A stretch of 64,000 nucleotides of DNA from JAKAAZ01 sp963817855. Lineage in GTDB: Bacteria; Acidobacteriota; Terriglobia; Terriglobales; Acidobacteriaceae. Each line of letters opens with the position of its first letter. Positions within the stretch are counted from its first letter, which is position 1. The notes under the pieces were generated by a model. That model made no database searches and had not been told where the DNA came from. It saw nothing but the letters and a program-made list of their open reading frames with translations. A program made the position numbers and the translations under genes. The stretch lies in assembly GCA_963817855.1 (NCBI GenBank), contig CAWFQA010000004.1, forward strand, positions 434,001 through 498,000, given 5' to 3'. This document shows, piece by piece, positions 1 through 9,451 of the stretch.

Positions 1-2
1 CC

Positions 3-449
3 TTCAACAAGGCGACCCTGACTAAGAGTGACAAACAGGACCTGGATAACTTCGCCGGCCAGCTGGGCAATACGAAGTCTTACATTCTGGAACTCACCGG
101 CGGCACCGATTCCACCGGCAGCAAGGACTACAACTATCAATTAAGCGAACGGCGCGCCGAAACGGTCGCGCAATATCTGGCGCAGAAGTACAACGTGCCG
201 GCGCACAAGTTTTATCTGATCGGCATCGGTAAAGACGTGGAAGTCGACAGCAATAAAACTGCCAAAGGTCGCGCAAAGAATCGGCGCGTTGAGATCCAGC
301 TTTTATCCAATGCTCAGAACACCAACGGGCAGCCCAATGCAAACGAGCAGGGGAACTCGCAAGGGGCCACGAACTCTACGCCGGCGACGGGGCAGTCCAA
401 CCCTCCAGCAGCGAACAACCAGGCGAACGCGGGCGCGGCCCAGCAGTAG
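3..449 (+). CDS. OmpA-family peptidoglycan-binding domain protein, C-terminal part
   Basis: The window opens inside this gene, so the start is missing. The visible 148 residues form an OmpA C-terminal domain: a hydrophobic strand (ILELTGGTDSTGS), the helix LSERRAETVAQYL, and the closing NRRVEIQLL strand preceded by GIGKD. In this family the domain sits in the periplasm and binds diaminopimelate of peptidoglycan, anchoring an outer-membrane or lipoprotein partner. After the domain there is a low-complexity tail of about 50 residues rich in N, A, Q, G and P, ending at TAG 447-449; it is probably disordered. What lies upstream (beta-barrel, lipoprotein or repeats) cannot be seen. The domain call is firm; the identity of the full protein is open. 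Confidence 0.85.
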   Translation, partial: FNKATLTKSDKQDLDNFAGQLGNTKSYILELTGGTDSTGSKDYNYQLSERRAETVAQYLAQKYNVPAHKFYLIGIGKDVEVDSNKTAKGRAKNRRVEIQLLSNAQNTNGQPNANEQGNSQGATNSTPATGQSNPPAANNQANAGAAQQ

Positions 450-460
450 CCGTAACGTAT

Positions 461-1075
461 CTACTTGTCATACAGAACGGGGTTCAGGTCGGGGTCGTTA
501 TACATCTTCAATTGGCGATAGACCTGAAAACGCGATTCACCATTTAACACGCGCTGCCATAGGCGATCAAGGCACGACGCCAAATCACTGCGCTGTTGCT
601 CAAGTATCGCCAAGCGTCGCAGACTGCGCTCGCGATGACCGGGGGGAGACGGAATACGTTCTGTCTCCTCACGCGTGTGATACACCTTCAGGCTTATAAT
701 CGAGAGCCGATCCAGCATCATTCCCGGGGTTTCAGAGTGCAGCTCGGCTTGGAAATTTGGCAGATTTTTCGCCGACAATTCGTTCAATAACATTTCATCA
801 CAGCGTTCGATCTGATCGTTGCGGCGCTGGTTTATCGAGTCGATCGCGCGTTTTGCGGTCGCAATAGCGGCGTCTCCGGACTGAATGTCTCGCGTTTTAT
901 CCTCCTGATGCCAAAGTTCAAAATTTGCGTGATGAAGTGCTTCAATCGCGGCGTCGAAATCGTCTGCAAGCGGCTGCGCGCCGGGAATCTGATGCCATCG
1001 CCCGGTCCACTCGTCGAATGCATGCAGAATCTCCGTTCCGTCGATCTGTCGGCCAAATGCCATAGGCAATATCAT
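461..1075 (-). CDS. DUF4254 family protein
   Basis: About 204 residues. Three conserved blocks mark DUF4254: an N-terminal LHAFDEWTGRWH-like segment, FELWHQEDKTRD followed by KRAIDSINQRRNDQIERCDE, and SETPGMMLDRLSIISLKVYH. The protein is helical and soluble, with no signal peptide. The family has no established enzymatic activity that I know of; members often sit near glycosyltransferase or cell-surface polysaccharide genes. The open frame extends to a TTG at 1156, but ATG 1075 (or ATG 1063) lies just before the conserved block and is preferred. It is divergent from the ATP-grasp gene at 1209, with which it may share a promoter region. Family assignment is from recognised motifs; the function is unknown. 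Confidence 0.75.
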   Translation of the reverse strand: MILPMAFGRQIDGTEILHAFDEWTGRWHQIPGAQPLADDFDAAIEALHHANFELWHQEDKTRDIQSGDAAIATAKRAIDSINQRRNDQIERCDEMLLNELSAKNLPNFQAELHSETPGMMLDRLSIISLKVYHTREETERIPSPPGHRERSLRRLAILEQQRSDLASCLDRLWQRVLNGESRFQVYRQLKMYNDPDLNPVLYDK

Positions 1076-1208
1076 ACTGATCTCGACCCCAACGCGATTC
1101 AACTCACATTCATTGCCCGGTTGATTTGGCGCTTTAACCTGATGCTGGTCGCACAACAGACAGAATCGCTTCGTCCAGTCTTCCGTATGGAGCTATACTT
1201 GCGCCCAT

Positions 1209-2246
1209 ATGATGAACGGCACGGGTGGAGAGATCATCTTATGCATGGCTGCCAGCCACACTGGCGATCGGTTCCTTCAGGAATTGGCGAGCCTCGGGTG
1301 CTGTGCGGTTTTGTTGACCATCGATACGCAACGGAATGCAGAGTGGCCGTCGGATGCAGTCAGCGAATTGCACAGCATGCCTGCCGGCATGACCTTGCAG
1401 CAAATTACAAATACAGTCACGTATCTCGCGCGGTCTCGTAAATTTGAGCGCATCATTGCACTGGACAATTTCAACGTGGAAATCGCAGCAGCACTCCGAG
1501 AGCATCTGCGAATCCCCGGCATGGGCGTTACTACCGCGCATTATTTCAGCGACAGGCTGGCGGCGCGCGTCAAAGCTGCGCACATGGGAATACCAGTTGG
1601 CGCATTTACATCGGTCACGAATTACGATGAATTGCGCCGCTTCATGCAGGCGGTTGCAGCGCCGTGGCTGTTGACGCCGAGAAGTACATCGTGCGGTTTC
1701 GAGAGCCGGCAGGTCCATGAGCCGGAACAGGTGTGGCGCGCACTCGATGCCCTGGGCGACCATCAGAGTGGTTTTCTGCTCGAGCAATCTATCAAGGGCG
1801 AGCGGATCCATATCGATAGCCTCACAGCGGATGGAAGAGTTGTGTTCTCTGCCGTCTCTCCTTATGGGGAGGCCTCTTCAGAAGGCAACGAAGCGGGTGA
1901 GCTGTTGTCCGTTGCGCCGAAACCTAGCAGCAACGCGGAGATCGAACGACTTAGACGCGCGAACACCGCGCTGTTATCCGGCATGAGAATGGCGCGCGGC
2001 GTCACGCACACGGAATTCCTTCTTTCCAAGGCGACCGGAGAATTCTACTTCATGGAAACTGCTGCGAGTGTCGACGATCGGTGCGTTGCGAATATGATGC
2101 AAGAAACTCACGGGCTCGATCTATGGCGGGAGTGGGCCAGGTTGGAAGTCGCGGCCATGCGCGGCGCGCGATACGCCTTACCCTCGACCGGAAGCATTGG
2201 CAAGGCACTGCCTTCGAGCACCGAAGGCCAACATCGATTAGCATGA
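1209..2246 (+). CDS. ATP-grasp domain protein of unknown substrate
   Basis: 345 residues with the layout of an ATP-grasp ligase. An N-terminal pre-ATP-grasp alpha/beta region (about 1-110) is followed by the ATP-grasp fold (about 115-310), including GVTTAHYFSDRLAARVKA, the LLTPRS strand, the GFLLEQSIKGERIHIDSL segment (lid and base-binding strand) and a C-terminal HTEFLLSKATGEFYFMETA block typical of the metal-binding end. These enzymes activate a carboxylate as an acyl phosphate and join it to an amine or thiol; the substrate cannot be read from sequence. The stop overlaps a short out-of-frame ATG, and galT follows 25 bases on, so co-transcription is likely. It could belong to sugar or peptide tailoring rather than primary metabolism. 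Start ATG 1209; a second ATG follows directly. Confidence 0.75.
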   Translation: MMNGTGGEIILCMAASHTGDRFLQELASLGCCAVLLTIDTQRNAEWPSDAVSELHSMPAGMTLQQITNTVTYLARSRKFERIIALDNFNVEIAAALREHLRIPGMGVTTAHYFSDRLAARVKAAHMGIPVGAFTSVTNYDELRRFMQAVAAPWLLTPRSTSCGFESRQVHEPEQVWRALDALGDHQSGFLLEQSIKGERIHIDSLTADGRVVFSAVSPYGEASSEGNEAGELLSVAPKPSSNAEIERLRRANTALLSGMRMARGVTHTEFLLSKATGEFYFMETAASVDDRCVANMMQETHGLDLWREWARLEVAAMRGARYALPSTGSIGKALPSSTEGQHRLA

Positions 2247-2271
2247 GTAGGGACGTTTTGCCGTACCTTCT

Positions 2272-3325
2272 ATGCCGCCTTCGACTTGGCTCCAAGTTCC
2301 ACACCGTCGTTTTAATCCGCTGACACAAAAGTGGGTTCTGGTATCGCCGCATCGCACCCAGCGTCCCTGGCAGGGCGAGGTTGCGGACACAGAAAGCGCC
2401 CCGGCGGTCCACTACGATCCAACCTGTTATCTATGTCCCGGGAACACTCGCGCGGGTGGCCATCAAAACCCTGAGTATCAGAATGTGTTCGTCTTCGACA
2501 ATGATTATGCTGCGCTGCTTCCGGAGGTTCCTGCTCTGACAGATGCTCCGCACGACGATATATTTCGAGCCGAGCGCGAGCTGGGAATCTGCCGTGTCCT
2601 CTGCTTTCATCCCGACCACGATTTGACCCTGGCCCGAATGCAGCCGCGGGACATTGAACGGGTGGTGGAAGCATGGATGGCGCAGTGTCAGGATCTAGGC
2701 CAACGCCCCGAAATCAACTACGTGCAAATTTTTGAGAATCGCGGGCCGATGATGGGTGCCAGCAATCCGCACCCACATTGCCAGATCTGGTCCACGGAGC
2801 ATATTCCCGATGAACCGCTGGGGGAGGAATCTGCGCAGCTCGCGTACCTGGATTCGCATGGCAGCTGCCTGCTTTGTGACACCATTGCGCGCGAGATTCA
2901 ATCCGGGCAACGAATCGTTTGCGAAAATCAGGAGTTCGTCGCCCTGGTACCGTTCTGGGCAGTCTGGCCGTTTGAAACGCTCGTCGCTAAGTCGTCGTCA
3001 TTGCGGCGCATTCACCGAGCTGGATGCCGCGCAGAAAGCCGGACTGGCAGATATTTTGAAGCAACTGACTACGCGCTACGACAATCTCTTTCAAACCAGC
3101 TTTCCATATACTATGGGATTTCACCAGAGTCCGACGGATTCAAAATTGCATCCGGAATGGCATTTTCATGCGCATTTCTATCCGCCTCTGCTGCGGTCCG
3201 CGACCATACGAAAATTCATGGTTGGATTTGAAATGCTGGGCATGCCGCAGCGTGATATCACACCGGAAAGTGCAGCCGAGAGATTGCGCGCCGTGAGCGG
3301 TCGACATTTTACCCTGGAAAAATAA
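2272..3325 (+). pseudogene. galT: galactose-1-phosphate uridylyltransferase, broken by a one-base frameshift
   Basis: GalT exchanges UMP between UDP-glucose and galactose-1-phosphate in the Leloir pathway (cytoplasmic). The N-terminal part (from 2272) has FNPLTQKWVLVSP, the zinc pair in CYLCPGN and the active-site NPHPHCQIW with its HxH motif. The frame then fails after FETLV (about 2971-2985). The remaining GalT sequence, from LSRRHCGAFTELD to the C terminus with HPEWHFHAHFYPPLLR and GFEMLGMPQRDIT, continues in the next frame and ends at TAA 3325. Removing one base near 2986 restores a full-length protein of about 350 residues. Every conserved block survives on both sides, so this may be a sequencing error or a very recent mutation. 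No slippery heptamer is seen at the junction. galK lies 40 kb away at 42551. Confidence 0.85.
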
Positions 3326-3337
3326 GAGGCGAATCAA

Positions 3338-4879
3338 TTGACTTCCTCACCGCTGGCGTTGGATGGACAACCGCTGACTCTGGAAGAGCTCGCCGCAGTG
3401 GCGTACGAAAGAACCCCGGTCACGTTGCATTCAAATGCTCGGCAGCGCATGGAGGCTTCTCGCGCGGTCGTGGATCGTTATCTCGCGGAAGGTGCCACGG
3501 TCTACGGCATCAATACTGGCTTTGGCAAAATGTCGGAAGTTTCAATCCTTCCCGAACAGCTGGCGGATCTTCAGTTGAACTTGGTCCGCAGCCATGCGTG
3601 CGGCGTGGGTGAATCCCTGACGGAAGCGGAAATTCGCGGCATGCTTCTTTTGCGAGCGAATGTGCTGGCCAAGGGAACCAGCGGGGTTCGCGTGCTGGTC
3701 GCGGAACATCTGCTGAGCATGCTTGAGAAAAATATCTGCCCGGTCGTGCCTGCCCGAGGATCGGTCGGCGCAAGTGGCGATCTGGCGCCGTTGGCTCACC
3801 TTGCGCTGGGAATGATCGGCGAAGGGGAAGTGTTTTATCAAGGCAAACGCATGGGCGCAGATGAGGCTTTGCGCGCAGCAGGCATGCCGCCGTTGCGCCT
3901 TGCGCCCAAAGAGGGCCTCGCACTGCTGAACGGCACCCAAGCGATGGCGGCCGTAGGTGGGCTTGCTCTATTGCGCGCCGAACGCGTTGCCTGCCTGGCG
4001 GACCTTGCCGGCGCGATGACGCTGGAAGCATTGAAGGGAACGCCGACCGCGTTCGATACAAGGATTCACGCTGCACGTCCGCATCCCGGACAGGTGGAGG
4101 TCGCGCGACATCTGCGCTCGTTGCTGGCGCAGAGCGAGATTCGAGAATCGCATCGAGAGCATGACCCGCGCGTACAGGATGCTTACTGCCTGCGCTGCAT
4201 GCCGCAGGTTCATGGCGCAGTTCTGGATGGATTGGCGCAGGGAAGGCGAGTGCTTGAAATTGAAATGGGCTCCGCGACCGACAATCCACTTGTATTTGTC
4301 GCAGACGCGAAAGCAGACACTTCCGAAAGTGAGATTCTTTCGGGCGGCAATTTCCACGGTGCGCCGCTGGCCTATGTTTTCGATTACGCGGCCATTGTGA
4401 TGGCAGACCTGATGAGTATTTGTGAGCGCCGCATCGATCGCCTGGTGAACCCCGACTTGAATGAGGGATTGCCGCCTTTTCTCACGCCCCATGCCGGCGT
4501 TTCCTCCGGCTATATGGTGGCCCATGTAGCCGCTGCCGCTCTGCTTGCGGAGGCGCGCGTGCTCGCTCATCCATCTTCCGTGGACAGCGTTCCAACCTCC
4601 GGCGGAAAAGAAGATCACGTGTCAATGGGGATGACCGCGGCGTGGAAGCTGCGACAGATCGTCGAAAATGCGGAGGCGGTGTTGGCCATCGAATTGATGG
4701 CTGCCGCCGAGGGCCTCGAATATCGCCGGCCGCTCAAGCCCGCAGAACGCGTGGAATCCGCATTGAATCAAGTGCGGAGTGTTGTTGCCAGGCTCGAACG
4801 CGACCGTAGTTTGCAACCCGATATCGCAAATCTGCGCAGCGCCCTTCTCAATGGGATGCTGGATGCCTGGATGCACTAA
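3338..4879 (+). CDS. hutH: histidine ammonia-lyase
   Basis: 513 residues, the usual length. It removes ammonia from L-histidine to give urocanate. The electrophilic MIO group forms from Ala145-Ser146-Gly147 in GSVGASGDLAP. Other family marks are YGINTGFGKMS, KEGLALLNGTQ and the selectivity region NLVRSHACGVG, where the Ser-His pair is the histidine-type sequence rather than the phenylalanine or tyrosine type. The start is TTG 3338, supported by AGAGG at 3325-3329 and by alignment with the family N terminus. It lies 12 bases after galT on the same strand. No hutU, hutI, hutG or hutC is nearby, so either the rest of the pathway is elsewhere or urocanate is the intended product. Confidence 0.92.
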   Translation: MTSSPLALDGQPLTLEELAAVAYERTPVTLHSNARQRMEASRAVVDRYLAEGATVYGINTGFGKMSEVSILPEQLADLQLNLVRSHACGVGESLTEAEIRGMLLLRANVLAKGTSGVRVLVAEHLLSMLEKNICPVVPARGSVGASGDLAPLAHLALGMIGEGEVFYQGKRMGADEALRAAGMPPLRLAPKEGLALLNGTQAMAAVGGLALLRAERVACLADLAGAMTLEALKGTPTAFDTRIHAARPHPGQVEVARHLRSLLAQSEIRESHREHDPRVQDAYCLRCMPQVHGAVLDGLAQGRRVLEIEMGSATDNPLVFVADAKADTSESEILSGGNFHGAPLAYVFDYAAIVMADLMSICERRIDRLVNPDLNEGLPPFLTPHAGVSSGYMVAHVAAAALLAEARVLAHPSSVDSVPTSGGKEDHVSMGMTAAWKLRQIVENAEAVLAIELMAAAEGLEYRRPLKPAERVESALNQVRSVVARLERDRSLQPDIANLRSALLNGMLDAWMH

Positions 4880-4908
4880 CGCATCCCATCGGCGCGCTAG
4901 TGCCGCGA

Positions 4909-6141
4909 TTACAATTGCAGGCGAATTCGCATCCGGGTCAAAACCGCCGAGACCGCAAGGATTGCAAAAGTAAAGAGAATGGAACCAATGACTCCTGAAG
5001 CTCCGGTCTGGAAGTAGCGATCGAGATAGGTGAAGCCGACAAACGTGGTGAGGAAGTAGTAGACATCCGGCAGCAAGTATGTCAGCAGAGTATTCTCCCC
5101 CGCAGGTTTTGCGAAAAATGCCCAGCGGTTTTTTCCTTTCACGTCACAAATCCAGTAGAGCAGCATGAAACTGAGCACGCTGGCACCGACGCTGGCCAGG
5201 CACCAAGTGGGCGTCGCGCGCATTTTTGAGATTCCAAGTGGAGCCAGTATCCACGCGGTGGCCAGTGTGGCGACGGCAAAGCCGAGGGCCAGCCACATTT
5301 TTTGACGAAGACTTTGCCAGCGATGCTTGCCAAGGAAGATGATCGAGGTCACCACGCCAGCCATCACGATAGAAGACGACGCTCCTCCGCCGAACGGCCA
5401 GTAGTAGAGAAGGTAGTGTCGCGGAAGACGGATGATGTGCGCCGTGTTCAGCGCACAGAATGCGGTCAGCGCAACGAACCATGCCAGCGGTGCCCACATC
5501 CATCGCCGTGTGAAGACATACAGCAGGGCGACAGAGAAATAGGCAAATCCAATCAGACCAAGAATTTCCGGGTAGGAGAAATCAATCCACGCCGCGGTGC
5601 CGTGTGTTGTTCGCCGAAAGATTGCAAATACACCGACGATCATCAGAAAGCCTACGATTCGCAGTCCGAGGAAGACGCCGGCGTGCCTGGTATTGCGGCT
5701 AGGGACTGTCCAGAAGAGAATCGCGCCCGCCAATCCAAGCAGCGCCCAGGCTTCTGTCGATAGACCCATACGAACCGGATCGCCTTTTTGAGCATTCGCA
5801 AGGATCAATCCCAGGACAATCAGGGCGACGGAGCGCGAGAGAATATGTCGCCAAAGAGCAGCGTAGGATCGGTTGCGCTTCAATCGTCCAGCAATCGCAA
5901 TGGGCATCGACATACCCACAATGAACAGGAAGAAAGGAAACACCATGTCCACATAAGTCATCACATTTTGCTGCATGTGGGCGTGGTAGGTCCACCAGGG
6001 AAGTCCACGGACACTGGACAGATCGTTGACAAAGATCATGACCATCATGGTGAGGCCGCGAAACACATCGATCGATACGATGCGACCCGTCGGCGCGGTA
6101 GCAGCCGCGGGAGTGACGACCAGCGTGGGGGAAACGCTCAT
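4909..6141 (-). CDS. NagX-like membrane acetyltransferase (DUF5009 / HGSNAT family)
   Basis: 410 residues with about ten to eleven hydrophobic helices. The N terminus RIVSIDVFRGLTMMVMIFVN and the loop WWTYHAHMQQNVMTYVDMVFPFFLF match bacterial relatives of heparan-alpha-glucosaminide N-acetyltransferase (DUF5009, NagX). In that family a membrane protein is thought to acetylate glucosamine or to move amino sugars across the inner membrane. The start ATG 6141 overlaps the stop of the GH18 chitinase by four bases (ATGA), so the two are translationally coupled and the likely substrate is a chitin-derived amino sugar. It runs convergent to hutH with 29 bases between the stop codons. Family membership is clear; whether it is an enzyme or a transporter is not settled by sequence. 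Confidence 0.85.
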   Translation of the reverse strand: MSVSPTLVVTPAAATAPTGRIVSIDVFRGLTMMVMIFVNDLSSVRGLPWWTYHAHMQQNVMTYVDMVFPFFLFIVGMSMPIAIAGRLKRNRSYAALWRHILSRSVALIVLGLILANAQKGDPVRMGLSTEAWALLGLAGAILFWTVPSRNTRHAGVFLGLRIVGFLMIVGVFAIFRRTTHGTAAWIDFSYPEILGLIGFAYFSVALLYVFTRRWMWAPLAWFVALTAFCALNTAHIIRLPRHYLLYYWPFGGGASSSIVMAGVVTSIIFLGKHRWQSLRQKMWLALGFAVATLATAWILAPLGISKMRATPTWCLASVGASVLSFMLLYWICDVKGKNRWAFFAKPAGENTLLTYLLPDVYYFLTTFVGFTYLDRYFQTGASGVIGSILFTFAILAVSAVLTRMRIRLQL

Positions 6142-7367
6142 TGTGCCTTCGACTGTTGCGATGCCGACTGATGCGCTCCTAACCCTCTGTCAATCGCATC
6201 CAGCAGTTTGCCAGACGGATCGCTTTCGTATTCCCAGAACATCATACCGGCCAGATGTTGATCGATCACGTACTTGCATTTCAGCGCTAACGATTCCGGG
6301 TCTTCATAGGAAATGAAAATCTGCTTCTGAGGGTTGTAGAGGTAAGGCACGGAAGCCTTCGCATCCCAGTAGCGGCTAAATCCCTGCCTAATGATGTCCT
6401 GGGTCAGTTTGCCATAGGTCGAGTAAGCATCCGGTACCGGATCTCCGAGTTGAAACAGACCATGGTTGATTGCGCCCACATGCCCCCAAACATGTCCGTA
6501 AAAGGGAACACCCAGGACAATCTTGCCTGCCGGAACACCAGCCGTTTCGAACTCTTTTACCGACTTGTCTGAGGAAATTCCTTTTGGATCGGCCGGATCG
6601 ACGTAGAGAGGCGCATGGTTGCCGGTGATCTTGTCATCTCCAGGTTCGTAGTAGTCGTAGGCCATCAGGTTGACGGTGTCGACATACTTCTGCACCTTAT
6701 CCATCTCTGTGTGCTCAAGAAATTCTGCAGATGCCCCCGCGGCGATGGTGATGTAGAGATGGCGATGCAGCGGTTTTTGCATCTTCTTAAAACGTTCGCG
6801 TAGCTCCTTCAGCAGCAGGGTGTAATTCTGCTTATCTTCCGGACGAAATACATTTCCAGCCGCTCCCGCCATCGCAGGATATTCCCAATCGATGTCGAGA
6901 CCATCCAGCTTGTAGCGGGTGATAAAGTCGGCCACGCTATCGATGAACTTGGCTCGGCTCGCGGGAGTTAGCGCCGCATCGGAGAAGCGGCCCGACCATA
7001 GCCAGCCGCCCACCGAAACAAGGACGGTCAAGTCGGGATTCTTCTTCTTCAGACCGACCATCATCGCCAAGTTGGCTGCGTCGGACGGGTCGCCCAGCAC
7101 GATGCGCCCCTCGTCGACGTTCGCGAATGCAAAATTAATGCGCGTCAACTTGTCCGCCGCGATCTGGTCCGATGTCATCACCAAATTGCGAGGGAACACA
7201 TACGCGGTAATGATGTATTTGTTTTTCTTGGCTTGGGCGGTCGAGGACATCAGGCTCAATGAGAGAGCCAGCAGCAGAAATTGCAACGAACCCGTGATCG
7301 CCGGGGATTTTCTAATCCAAGATATCGACCAGAATCCAAGTGTCTGCGATTGATTAGTTGCGCTCAT
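6138..7367 (-). CDS. secreted GH18 chitinase
   Basis: 409 residues. A hydrophobic segment at about 26-46 ending in AQA is a signal peptide with a long N region. The TIM-barrel follows from KYIITAYVFPRN. The GH18 signature DGLDIDWEYP is intact, with Asp155, Asp158, Asp160 and the catalytic acid Glu162; SVGGW on an earlier strand and MFWEYESD near the C terminus are also typical. The family cleaves beta-1,4 GlcNAc polymers with substrate-assisted catalysis. No chitin-binding module is visible, so it may prefer soluble oligomers. The start is fixed by an excellent Shine-Dalgarno (AGGAGGAGG) directly before ATG 7367. It is first in an operon with the NagX-like gene and divergent from GH9 at 7422. 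Confidence 0.92.
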   Translation of the reverse strand: MSATNQSQTLGFWSISWIRKSPAITGSLQFLLLALSLSLMSSTAQAKKNKYIITAYVFPRNLVMTSDQIAADKLTRINFAFANVDEGRIVLGDPSDAANLAMMVGLKKKNPDLTVLVSVGGWLWSGRFSDAALTPASRAKFIDSVADFITRYKLDGLDIDWEYPAMAGAAGNVFRPEDKQNYTLLLKELRERFKKMQKPLHRHLYITIAAGASAEFLEHTEMDKVQKYVDTVNLMAYDYYEPGDDKITGNHAPLYVDPADPKGISSDKSVKEFETAGVPAGKIVLGVPFYGHVWGHVGAINHGLFQLGDPVPDAYSTYGKLTQDIIRQGFSRYWDAKASVPYLYNPQKQIFISYEDPESLALKCKYVIDQHLAGMMFWEYESDPSGKLLDAIDRGLGAHQSASQQSKAQ

Positions 7368-7421
7368 GGGTCCTCCTCCTGCATTCTAACCATTGTTAAC
7401 AAACGCACGGAGTGAAATCGA

Positions 7422-9308
7422 ATGCGATCCAGTATCCTTTCAGACATTCTGCCGCACGGGGATTTCAAAATCAAAACTTCTTCCCTGCGATTTCTTATCG
7501 GCTGCTTCCTGGTGCTGGTCGCATCCACATGCCTGGCTCAAATGCATATTGTGGTGGACCAGGTGGGCTACGAGACAACGGCGCAGAAGCAGGCCCTGGT
7601 GGTTGCCGACAATACCCAGGGCGGCCAAGATGCACCCGAAACCTTTAGGCTGACAGATGCGGACACCGGCAAAGTTGTCTTGACAGGGCCGTTCAAGCCT
7701 GCGGGGCAGGTCGATCAGTGGGGGCGTACGTTCTGGCTGGCAGACTTTTCCTCCGTTCAAAAGCCCGGGCACTACAAAATCGCTGCAACTACGAAGGCCG
7801 GCATTATCACGTCGAGTGCGTTCTCCATCAACCATGATGTTCTGGAGCGAAATACTCTCTCCAACATTGTTTTCTATTTCAAAGGGCAGCGCACCAGCGG
7901 CGACATGAACCGGGCCGATGCACATTTGCGCCTGCCGGACGGCAGCGGATATGCTGACTTGCGCGGCGGCTGGTACGATGCGACCGGCGACTATGGCATC
8001 CATCTTTCACATCAAAATCCAACGTCGTACTTCAATCCTCAACAGGTGCCGCTGGTCGCCTGGTCGTGTCTTGAAAGTTACCGTGTACTCAAAGCCCGCA
8101 GCAATGACAATTTCTCTGAGTATGAACGTCGTTTGCTGGATGAAGGGTTGTTCGGGGCGGACTTTCTGGTTCGGATGAAGCGGTCGGGAGGCTCTTTTTT
8201 CGAGTCGATTTCGGCGCCTGGCAAGGACAAACTCGCGAAAGATCGAATGATCGGCAATCCTAACACCCGGACGAAGATTAAGACCAGCGCTTCTGACAGT
8301 ACTGAGAAGATTGGCCCGGCAGAAGGTCCATACGCGTATCAGGCCAGCTTCCGTTCTGGTGGCGGAATGTCAATTGCCGCTCTTGCGCTCGCCAGTACGA
8401 TGCCCATCAGCGGCGATATGGACCACGCTGCCTATTTGAAGGCCGCCGAGGATGCATTTGCTTTTCTGTCCGCGCACAATCGCGAATTGCTGAACGACGG
8501 CAAAGAAAATATTCTGGATGACTATTGCGCCTTGATGGCCGCGACAGAACTCTATCGGGCGACCCACAACGCGATGTATCTTCAAGCCGCGGATCAGCGA
8601 GCCGATCATCTGATGGCTCGACTTATTTCAGTTGGAAAATACCACAACTACTGGCGCGCTAATAATGGCACTCGTCCGTTCTTTCATCCGTCCGATGCTG
8701 GATTGCCGGTTGTCAGCCTGCTCGAGTATGCGCAGATTGCGAGTCCAGCCCAGCAGGCCCGAGTTCGCGATACGGTGTCACGCTCGTTGCATTTCGAACT
8801 GTGGATCACCTATGAAACGAACAATCCATTCGGATACGCTCGGCAACTCGTTCGTATGCGCGACGGTACAGTGCGTAGCACGTACTTCTTTCCGCATGAC
8901 ACCGAAGCTGCACCTTGGTGGCAAGGTGAAGACGCCCGGCTTGCTTCATTGGCGGCCGCAGCACGCATGGCCGAACCGCTTTACAGCGATGACCCGGCGT
9001 TTCAGCGCCAGCTGGAGGCTTATGCCTGGAACCAGCTTCACTGGATTTTGGGTCGAAATCCATTCGACGCAAGTATGCTGATGGGAAGCGGTCACGGCAA
9101 TGCGCCGTACATGTTCTTCCGCTCGTACAAATACACCAATGCTCCGGGCGCGATTATCAACGGCGTCACTGCCGCATTCAATAATCAGGACGGGATTGCG
9201 TTCAATGAGGGTTTCGCCCGGACCGGTAAAGATGAAGATTGGCGCTGGACGGAAGAGTGGTTGCCTCACGCCGCCTGGTATCTGTACGCTGTAAGCCTGC
9301 CGCATTAG
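7422..9308 (+). CDS. secreted GH9 glycoside hydrolase with N-terminal Ig-like domain
   Basis: 628 residues: signal peptide (hydrophobic core about 24-40, LAQ cleavage site), Ig-like cellulase N-terminal domain (VDQVGYETTAQKQALV, about 43-130), then the (alpha/alpha)6 GH9 domain. The catalytic region has GGWYDATGDYG (general base aspartates), the WILGRNPFDASMLMG block and the C-terminal EDWRWTEEWLPHAAW segment that should carry the acid Glu. GH9 is mostly endoglucanases, but some bacterial members are exo-beta-glucosaminidases acting on chitin fragments. Because it stands back to back with a chitinase and NagX and before a muramidase fusion, an amino-sugar substrate is as likely as cellulose. 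That substrate assignment is inference. Confidence 0.88.
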   Translation: MRSSILSDILPHGDFKIKTSSLRFLIGCFLVLVASTCLAQMHIVVDQVGYETTAQKQALVVADNTQGGQDAPETFRLTDADTGKVVLTGPFKPAGQVDQWGRTFWLADFSSVQKPGHYKIAATTKAGIITSSAFSINHDVLERNTLSNIVFYFKGQRTSGDMNRADAHLRLPDGSGYADLRGGWYDATGDYGIHLSHQNPTSYFNPQQVPLVAWSCLESYRVLKARSNDNFSEYERRLLDEGLFGADFLVRMKRSGGSFFESISAPGKDKLAKDRMIGNPNTRTKIKTSASDSTEKIGPAEGPYAYQASFRSGGGMSIAALALASTMPISGDMDHAAYLKAAEDAFAFLSAHNRELLNDGKENILDDYCALMAATELYRATHNAMYLQAADQRADHLMARLISVGKYHNYWRANNGTRPFFHPSDAGLPVVSLLEYAQIASPAQQARVRDTVSRSLHFELWITYETNNPFGYARQLVRMRDGTVRSTYFFPHDTEAAPWWQGEDARLASLAAAARMAEPLYSDDPAFQRQLEAYAWNQLHWILGRNPFDASMLMGSGHGNAPYMFFRSYKYTNAPGAIINGVTAAFNNQDGIAFNEGFARTGKDEDWRWTEEWLPHAAWYLYAVSLPH

Positions 9309-9451
9309 TAGCAACGTAGTGTGTCTCGAACTGTACGATATCGACCGCTGGACGGAAACTCGCTGTTCCAGTCGCGTGAACTGCCTTGACCGATGGCGCC
9401 ACGCGAATCCACGCCTTCTGCACCAACCTAAGGAAGCGATGTGAATTGAAA

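Noticed and set aside
908..1441. Open frame across the divergent DUF4254/ATP-grasp boundary
   Set aside because: It overlaps both genes in other frames and has the composition of a shadow frame.
2960..3010. Programmed frameshifting in galT
   Set aside because: No slippery heptamer, pseudoknot or internal Shine-Dalgarno is visible at the joint, and GalT is not known to use recoding.
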